64,000 bases of DNA from Gammaproteobacteria bacterium (lineage in GTDB: Bacteria > Pseudomonadota > Gammaproteobacteria > Pseudomonadales > Azotimanducaceae). The notes below the pieces were generated by a model. The model was given only the letters and a program-made list of their open reading frames with translations. It had not been told where the DNA came from and ran no database searches. Position numbers and translations under genes: made by a program. The DNA is taken from positions 1-64,000 of the forward strand of contig JAPOTJ010000065.1 in the NCBI GenBank assembly GCA_026709225.1, in the 5' to 3' direction. Shown here piece after piece: positions 58,859-64,000 of this stretch; within the stretch, counting starts at the first letter, position 1; the number at the start of each line of letters is the position of its first letter.

Positions 58859-59333
58859 CGCGTCGGTAGACATACGCATCCTCAACGCCAACCTGCGCTC
58901 GATAATAATCTCTCTTGAGGCCGACTTGGCGGAAGCCGAGGTGATCATAAAAGGCGCGCGCCGCATGATTCGACGGCCTGACTTCCAAGTAGGCGTGCGC
59001 CGCGCCGCACATCCGCGCATGGCACATGAGTGTGCGCATCAGGAACTGCCCCACCCCCTGCCCTTGGTGGGCGGTCGAAACCGACACATTGCAGATATGG
59101 ACTTGCGCGGGCTGCACATCCATCACCGCGTAGCCGCAGACTTCTTCTTCTCTCGGCCCTTGTTCGCAGGCGAGGACGCAGTGGTAGCCTCGGCGGACGC
59201 AATGCTCGAAGGCGCGTCGAGGCCAAGGGAAGTCGTAGACCGACTCTTCGATTGCGAGCACGTCCGGGATATCCGCGACTGTCAGTGCGCGAGTGACAAG
59301 TTTCGGCGCTGGCTCGGACGCGGTGCCTGACAT
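58830..59333 (-). CDS. rimI: GNAT acetyltransferase RimI
   Basis: A 167-residue GNAT protein, the N-alpha-acetyltransferase of ribosomal protein S18. Motif A is VSVSTAHQGQGVGQFLMRTLM (acetyl-CoA pyrophosphate loop), then YLEVRPSNHAARAFYDHLGFRQVGLKRDYY, the classic RimI end. ATG 59333 overlaps the stop of the upstream gene by one base. A 9-codon longer start inside that gene is less likely. Confidence 0.92.
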   Translation of the reverse strand: MSGTASEPAPKLVTRALTVADIPDVLAIEESVYDFPWPRRAFEHCVRRGYHCVLACEQGPREEEVCGYAVMDVQPAQVHICNVSVSTAHQGQGVGQFLMRTLMCHARMCGAAHAYLEVRPSNHAARAFYDHLGFRQVGLKRDYYRAQVGVEDAYVYRRAIGSGEDIP

Positions 59334-59935
59334 CACCGAATCGCTTCGAGCGCAGCCCAAAGCGCGCGACGAGTATCAGCAGCCATGATGTCCGTATCCG
59401 AGCCTAGCACCCACACGTGCGTCTGCTCGATGGTGTGACGACTAGGGAAGGACTGCCACTCGCCGGCACCGATGAGCAGATTGGCGAGCGCATCTCCACG
59501 CACCCAGATCAGCGTATCGGCCTCGACGTAGCCGAGCAGCGCCTTTTGTGCGGCCCCTGCGTCGGCTTGCGGCAAGCCCGGGATCGGCCAGTCGAAGCGG
59601 CCTTCGCGGACAGAAGTCTGGGCATCGAATCCATGCGATGCACGCAGCACGTCCAGCCAAAAGGCGCGTTCCTGATGCATCGAGTCGTCGATGAGCGCGT
59701 GGTGACCGCCGCTTCGAAGACTGAGCGCCTGGTAGCTGACTGCAGGGCCTTCTTGCCGAGTCGGAACGCTTGGCGCCGTCTTCGCAGGCCGCTCTTCCGG
59801 CAAGGGATTCCGAGCAACTGCCGTTTCAGGTTCGGGGACCGGGGCTGGCGGTGCTGGCTTGCTGCGAGGCACCCAGACATCGATACCCATCGCATCGAGA
59901 ATGCGATGCTGACGCGCACTAAGCGTCAACTTCAT
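59333..59935 (-). CDS. Putative HolD-like protein (DNA polymerase III psi)
   Basis: A 200-residue protein. The N-terminus QHRILDAMGIDVWVPRS resembles the HolD start (QLGITQW...). A Pro/Ala/Glu-rich linker follows, and a C-terminal domain has KALLGYVEADTLIWVRGDAL, AGEWQSFPSRHTIEQTHVW and ALWAAL. E. coli encodes holD directly before rimI, the same order as here, which supports the call. Sequence similarity is weak, so psi function is inference. Confidence 0.6.
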   Translation of the reverse strand: MKLTLSARQHRILDAMGIDVWVPRSKPAPPAPVPEPETAVARNPLPEERPAKTAPSVPTRQEGPAVSYQALSLRSGGHHALIDDSMHQERAFWLDVLRASHGFDAQTSVREGRFDWPIPGLPQADAGAAQKALLGYVEADTLIWVRGDALANLLIGAGEWQSFPSRHTIEQTHVWVLGSDTDIMAADTRRALWAALEAIR

Positions 59936-61694
59936 CTTCCCCGGGCGTTCGCACCCGCTCGATGAGCGCTTCGATTTCTGCGGACGGGCGCGCGGTGAAC
60001 GAGGACACGCCGATCGCGACTGCAAAATTCAGCACCATGCCGACGACGCCGATACCTTCTGGCGATATGCCGAAGAGCCAGTTGCCGGGCACGTCTTCGA
60101 ACCACGGCGACATGCCGCCAATACCGCGAAAGGCGACGATGTAAAGCAGCGTAAACGTGAGACCGACCAGCATGCCGGAGATGGCACCCTCCTTGTTCAT
60201 GCGTTTCGAGAATACGCCCATGACAATTGCCGGAAACAACGACGCCGCAGCTAAGCCAAAGGCAAAAGCGACTACTTGCGCAACGAAGCCGGGCGGATTG
60301 AAGCCGAGGTAGCCCGCGAGGAGAATCGCGCAAGCGGCGCTGATTCGGCCAGCGCGCAACTCGCCGCGCTCCGATAAGTTTGGCCGCAGCTGGCGCTTGA
60401 TGAGATCGTGCGAGACGGCTGCTGAAATCACCAAGAGCAGGCCCGCCGCGGTCGATAGCGCCGCCGCGATGCCGCCCGCGGCGACCAAGGCGATCACCCA
60501 GGCTGGCAACCGTGCGATTTCGGGGTTGGCAAGGACAATGATGTCGCGGTCTACGTGAAGCTCGTTGCCTTCCCATCCGTATTCGGCCGCGCCCTCAGCG
60601 AACTCGGCGTTGCCATCGTTGTAGTACTGCACACGGTCATCGCCGTTCTTGTCTTCAAAGGTCAAGAGGCCGGTCTCCTCCCAGCGGCGAAACCAGCCAG
60701 GCCGCTCTTCGTAGACAAGATTGCCCTCGGGATGCCCGACCGCACCCGGCTGAATGGTCTCGGTGAGGTTGTAGCGCGTGAGCGCTGCGACGGCGGGCGC
60801 CGTCGTGTACAGAATAGAGATGAAGATGAGCGCCCAGACCGCCGAACTGCGCGCATCGCTGACCTTGCGCACTGTGAAGAAACGCACGAGCACATGCGGC
60901 AGACCAGCGGTGCCGATCATCAGTGCGGCGGTGATGAAGAAGAGGTCAAGCCGAGATCGACTACCTTCGGTGTAGCTGGCGAAGCCTAAGTCCTGGACGA
61001 TGGTGTCGAGTCGTGCCAAGAGGCTGCCGCCGCCTTCGGCGAGGCTCGCGCCGAACCCCACCTGCGGCACTGCGATGCCAGTCACTTGAATGGAAATGAA
61101 TACCGCTGGCACCGTGTAGGCGAATATGAGCACGCAATACTGCGCGACTTGGGTGTAGGTGATGCCTCTCATGCCGCCAAGCACGGCGTAGAGAAAGACG
61201 ATGCCCATGCCGAGCATCAATCCGGCGCCGATATCGAGCTCAAGGAAGCGCGAAAAGACAATACCGACGCCGCGCATCTGGCCAGCGATGTAGGTGAACG
61301 ATACGAGGATGAGGCAGACGACAGCAACCACCGACGCCGTCTTCGACGCATAGCGCTCGCCGATGAACTCTGGCACGGTGAACTTGCCGAAGCGCCTTAA
61401 GTAGGGCGCAAGGAGCAGGGCCAGAAGCACGTAGCCGCCCGTCCAGCCCATCAGATAGACGGAGCCGTCATAGCCAAGAAACGCAATCAGTCCGGCCATG
61501 GAAATAAATGATGCGGCGGACATCCAGTCGGCGGCAGTGGCCATGCCGTTCGCTACCGGATGCACCGATTTGCCAGCGATATAGAAGTCGCCGGTGGTGC
61601 GCACCCGCGACCAGATGGCGATACCGATGTAAAGCGCGAAGCTCGCGCCGACGACGAACAGTGTCAATAGGCGTAGATGCGCATCGTCGCTCAT
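59919..61694 (-). CDS. Sodium:solute symporter, VC_2705 type
   Basis: A 591-residue, about 13-helix SSS-family transporter related to acetate permease ActP. Motifs are FYIAGKSVHPVANGMATAADWMSAASFISM, GYDGSVYLMGWTGGYVLLALLLAPYLRRFGKFTVPEF (in part), TYIAGQMRGVGIVFSRFL and GTAGLPHVLVRFFTV. An extra hydrophilic insert near 330-390 (GPEG, GDDRVQYYNDG) is typical of the VC_2705 subgroup. It overlaps the holD-like gene by 17 bp and follows its small partner by 2 bp. Monocarboxylates are likely substrates. Confidence 0.9.
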   Translation of the reverse strand: MSDDAHLRLLTLFVVGASFALYIGIAIWSRVRTTGDFYIAGKSVHPVANGMATAADWMSAASFISMAGLIAFLGYDGSVYLMGWTGGYVLLALLLAPYLRRFGKFTVPEFIGERYASKTASVVAVVCLILVSFTYIAGQMRGVGIVFSRFLELDIGAGLMLGMGIVFLYAVLGGMRGITYTQVAQYCVLIFAYTVPAVFISIQVTGIAVPQVGFGASLAEGGGSLLARLDTIVQDLGFASYTEGSRSRLDLFFITAALMIGTAGLPHVLVRFFTVRKVSDARSSAVWALIFISILYTTAPAVAALTRYNLTETIQPGAVGHPEGNLVYEERPGWFRRWEETGLLTFEDKNGDDRVQYYNDGNAEFAEGAAEYGWEGNELHVDRDIIVLANPEIARLPAWVIALVAAGGIAAALSTAAGLLLVISAAVSHDLIKRQLRPNLSERGELRAGRISAACAILLAGYLGFNPPGFVAQVVAFAFGLAAASLFPAIVMGVFSKRMNKEGAISGMLVGLTFTLLYIVAFRGIGGMSPWFEDVPGNWLFGISPEGIGVVGMVLNFAVAIGVSSFTARPSAEIEALIERVRTPGEDEVDA

Positions 61695-61696
61695 AT

Positions 61697-61945
61697 CTAA
61701 TGCTTGGCCGCAAGAAACTCGGCATCAAGGCGTTTCATTGCGCGAGCGTAGTAGATGAGCACCAGCACGAACACCAGGATGCTGCCTTGCTGCGCAAACC
61801 AAAAGCCGAGCTTGAAGCCGCCGAGCATGAATTGATTGAGCCAGTCCACAAGCAGCAGGCCGCAACCGAAGGAGGCGACGAACCAGACGACGAGGCAGCC
61901 CGCGATGAGCTTGAGGTTCGCTCGCCAGTATGCGCTTGGCGTCAT
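61697..61945 (-). CDS. DUF4212 small symporter subunit
   Basis: An 82-residue protein with two membrane segments: YWRANLKLIAGCLVVWFVASF plus GCGLLL, and FWFAQQGSILVFVLVLIYYARAM. DUF4212 proteins are regularly encoded next to VC_2705-type symporters, as here. ATG 61945 overlaps the msrQ stop in ATGA. Confidence 0.9.
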   Translation of the reverse strand: MTPSAYWRANLKLIAGCLVVWFVASFGCGLLLVDWLNQFMLGGFKLGFWFAQQGSILVFVLVLIYYARAMKRLDAEFLAAKH

Positions 61946-62574
61946 ACGTTTTGCCTTGAGTTTTGCTGTGCTTTTTGCGATGTTTTGACCCATTGAAACA
62001 CGCGCTCGCCGAGCAGGAGCAGCGCGAGCGATCCGTAGATATAGGCATCAACATAGCTGACCTTGGCGAGCCATGCAATGTGCAGCACCGCCAACACGGC
62101 CGCGACATAGACAAGCCGATGCAGCCTTCGCCAGTTGTGTCTCAGGCGCCGCTGGGCGGCGCGTGTTGAGGTGAGCGCAAGCGGAATCAAGATCAGCAGC
62201 GCCCCGCCGCCGGCGATGATGTACGGACGCTCGCTCAAATCCCCCAGCAGCGCGGCGAGTTCAGCGCCGGCAAGAATTCCGAAGTAGGCCGAGAAGTGCA
62301 AGGCGACGTACACAAAGGCAAAGAGACCGACCATGCGCCGATAGCGAATCAGGCTTGGACGCCCTGTCAGCCGCGCGATGCTCGACACGGCGAGCGTCGC
62401 GATCAGCAGGCGAATGCCCCACTCGCCCAAATGATGCACGATGGCTTCGCCCGGGTCTGCGCCCAAGGCTTCGAGATCGCCCGCGAGCGCACGCCACACG
62501 TCCCACGCCAGCATTGCGAGCGGCGCGAGACAGACCGCGAACAGCAGCACTTTTGACCAGACGATTCGCCTCAA
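61942..62574 (-). CDS. msrQ: MsrQ, haem membrane subunit of MsrPQ
   Basis: A 210-residue, six-helix ferric-reductase-like protein that passes electrons to Msr[48 protein letters not shown] (haem His) and [21 protein letters not shown] (haem His pair) are diagnostic. It overlaps msrP by 4 bp. Confidence 0.95.
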   Translation of the reverse strand: MRRIVWSKVLLFAVCLAPLAMLAWDVWRALAGDLEALGADPGEAIVHHLGEWGIRLLIATLAVSSIARLTGRPSLIRYRRMVGLFAFVYVALHFSAYFGILAGAELAALLGDLSERPYIIAGGGALLILIPLALTSTRAAQRRLRHNWRRLHRLVYVAAVLAVLHIAWLAKVSYVDAYIYGSLALLLLGERVFQWVKTSQKAQQNSRQNV

Positions 62575-63521
62575 TAGTAGCGCCGCAGATTCATGCCAGA
62601 GTAGAGAGACGCCACTTCATCGGCATAGCCGTTGAACATGCGCGTATCAATGCGGTTGCCGAAGAAGGAGCCATCAAGTCGGCGCTCGTTCGCCTGGCTC
62701 CAACGCGGATGATTGACTTCCGGGTTGACGTTGGCATAGAAGCCGTATTCCCGCGGTGCGGAAAGGTTCCAAGTGGTTTTTGGTTCGGTCTCGGTCAACC
62801 TGATCTTGACGATGCCCTTGATGCTTTTGAATCCGTATTTCCACGGCACGACGAGCCTGAGCGGCGCGCCGTTTTGCTTCGGCAGGACTTGGCCGTACAT
62901 GCCGACCGCGAGAATCGCGAGCGGATGCATGGCCTCGTCGATACGCAGCCCTTCGACATAGGGAAAGTCGATCGAACTGAAAAAGCCGCTTGCGCGTTGA
63001 CCGGGCATCTCGGACGGTCGATAGAGGGTCGTGAACTCGACGTACTTGGCATCGCCTGTAGGTTCAAAGCGACGAAGCACCGCTTGAAGCGGAATGCCGA
63101 TCCACGGGATTACCATCGACCAGGCTTCAACGCAGCGCAAGCGGTACACGCGCTCTTCAAAGTCGTGCGGCCGAAGGATGTCCTCAAGTGTATAGACGCC
63201 CGGCTTGCCGACTTCGCCGACCACTTCGACACTCCACGGATCGATAGTCAATCCGTGCGCATGGCGCGCGGGATCGGACTTGTCGGTACCGAACTCGTAG
63301 TAATTGTTATGGCTGCTCGCAAGGTCGAACGGCGTGAGGGCTTCATCGAACTCCGGATTGCCCAGCCCGCTCGGAATCTTCTCGCCAAGCCAACCCGCGG
63401 CGAAGGCTGGCGTTGCGAGCAGGCCCGCAGCAGCGGTGCCAAGAAAGCGTCGTCGCGATCGATACACCGCTTCCGGCGTGATCTCACTTGGCTGAATCGT
63501 TGCTCGTCTCTTGATCAACAT
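62571..63521 (-). CDS. msrP: MsrP, periplasmic methionine sulfoxide reductase
   Basis: A 316-residue molybdopterin enzyme repairing oxidised periplasmic proteins. The Tat signal is [22 protein letters not shown], and the Mo-ligand Cys is in [18 protein letters not shown]. The family end [22 protein letters not shown] is present. ATG 63521 is chosen for the signal peptide; the open frame upstream lies inside pssA. It overlaps pssA by 38 bp. Confidence 0.95.
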   Translation of the reverse strand: MLIKRRATIQPSEITPEAVYRSRRRFLGTAAAGLLATPAFAAGWLGEKIPSGLGNPEFDEALTPFDLASSHNNYYEFGTDKSDPARHAHGLTIDPWSVEVVGEVGKPGVYTLEDILRPHDFEERVYRLRCVEAWSMVIPWIGIPLQAVLRRFEPTGDAKYVEFTTLYRPSEMPGQRASGFFSSIDFPYVEGLRIDEAMHPLAILAVGMYGQVLPKQNGAPLRLVVPWKYGFKSIKGIVKIRLTETEPKTTWNLSAPREYGFYANVNPEVNHPRWSQANERRLDGSFFGNRIDTRMFNGYADEVASLYSGMNLRRYY

Positions 63522-64000
63522 CGGCGGTGCTCTCCTGTTTCTGTGTTGAGCTGAACGCCCTTCTCGGACGACGGTTGCTGAACCATTGTACGGGCCCGGA
63601 AGCGGCATACAAGGCGAAAATCGACAGCAAGACCGCTGGCGGGTCGAGCAGCAGCAAGGCAAAGGCAAGGGCAACGGCGACAAGCACGGTGAACGGCACG
63701 CGACTCGCCAGTCGAAACGCCTTCGGCGACACATAGGCGATGTTGCTGACCATCAGCGCTGCCGCAACCAACACCACCAGCGATAGGACAAGGCCAATCA
63801 GCACTGAGTCGGTTGCGCCGTCTCCAGTCCATTCAACGCATAGCCACACGCTGCTTGCGACGAGCCCCGCGCCTGCGGGGCTGGCGAGGCCGGTAAAGTA
63901 GTCCATCGTCGCGCCAAGATTAAAGCGCGCGAGCCGCAAGGCCACGCACGCCACATAGACGAAGGTCACAACCCAGCCAAGCTGGCCGAGGTTCGACGCG
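63484..64000 (-). CDS. pssA: Phosphatidylserine synthase, 3' part (runs off the window)
   Basis: The C-terminal 171 residues of a CDP-alcohol phosphatidyltransferase of the CDP-diacylglycerol-serine type. [25 protein letters not shown] contains the ALRLARFN segment just after the catalytic motif. Then come [16 protein letters not shown] and [11 protein letters not shown], followed by two more membrane helices and a hydrophilic tail ([14 protein letters not shown]). The frame stays open to base 64000. The catalytic motif itself is outside the window. Confidence 0.88.
   Translation of the reverse strand, partial: ASNLGQLGWVVTFVYVACVALRLARFNLGATMDYFTGLASPAGAGLVASSVWLCVEWTGDGATDSVLIGLVLSLVVLVAAALMVSNIAYVSPKAFRLASRVPFTVLVAVALAFALLLLDPPAVLLSIFALYAASGPVQWFSNRRPRRAFSSTQKQESTADVDQETSNDSAK

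Noticed and set aside
62355..63554. Long antisense open frame (399 codons) over msrQ and msrP
   Set aside because: Both minus-strand genes are unambiguous, so the plus-strand frame is a shadow.
1..64000. CRISPR array
   Set aside because: No series of regularly spaced short direct repeats and no cas gene is present.

Overview
The window looks like chromosomal DNA of a moderately GC-rich gammaproteobacterium. Pointers are a glnA with a sigma-54 promoter, a SUF operon with sufT/sufE, FabY, YgfZ, the oadGAB sodium pump, a VC_2705-type symporter with its DUF4212 partner, MsrPQ, a holD-like/rimI pair and a large TonB-dependent receptor. The exact order cannot be fixed from the sequence; a marine or soil lineage near Steroidobacterales/Woeseiales/Xanthomonadales is an inference.

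Layout. 0.3-6.2 kb is central metabolism: a GST, two tandem gap genes (the first without the catalytic cysteine), glnA and pyk. 6.2-12.1 kb is a sufBCDS-A-T-E iron-sulfur assembly operon. 12.1-29.3 kb is accessory and defence-rich. It holds two paralogous AAA ATPases, a 7.2-kb island (Phd/PIN module, MmeI-like restriction-modification enzyme, antitoxin remnants, small ORFs) lying between two glycosyltransferase genes that are usually neighbours, a DUF4143 ATPase, a three-gene TIGR04255/HTH/unknown operon, a small EthD/NTF2 cluster and a PIN-domain pair. 29.4-44.1 kb is catabolic: two KstD-like flavoproteins, an LLM oxidoreductase, and an amino-sugar/MurNAc regulon (NamZ, TonB receptor, BadF-type kinase, murQ-gntR-nagB2-nagA) with shared TGGT...ACCA operators. 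44.1-49 kb carries a tRNA-Arg and a BrnT toxin gene coupled to a 1484-residue protein. That protein starts with an antitoxin-like leader, then has a GHKL (Hsp90-like) ATPase domain and a C-terminal SF2 helicase. 49.2-64 kb returns to housekeeping: a DUF5916 outer-membrane protein, oadBAG, an RRM protein with a structured leader, a second tRNA-Arg, a 167-bp hairpin element, ygfZ, fabY, rimI, a holD-like gene, a symporter, msrQP and the 3' part of pssA, which runs off the window.

The strongest candidates for undescribed biology are the BrnT/antitoxin-GHKL-helicase unit (44237-48978), the TIGR04255-HTH-TQTCD operon (23735-26111), and the ATPase/MmeI divergent pair with its duplicated, TA-interrupted promoter (14470-19507). 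A recurring feature is a -10 hexamer placed 6-7 nt before the ATG, which suggests leaderless mRNAs. No CRISPR array, complete insertion sequence or prophage is visible.
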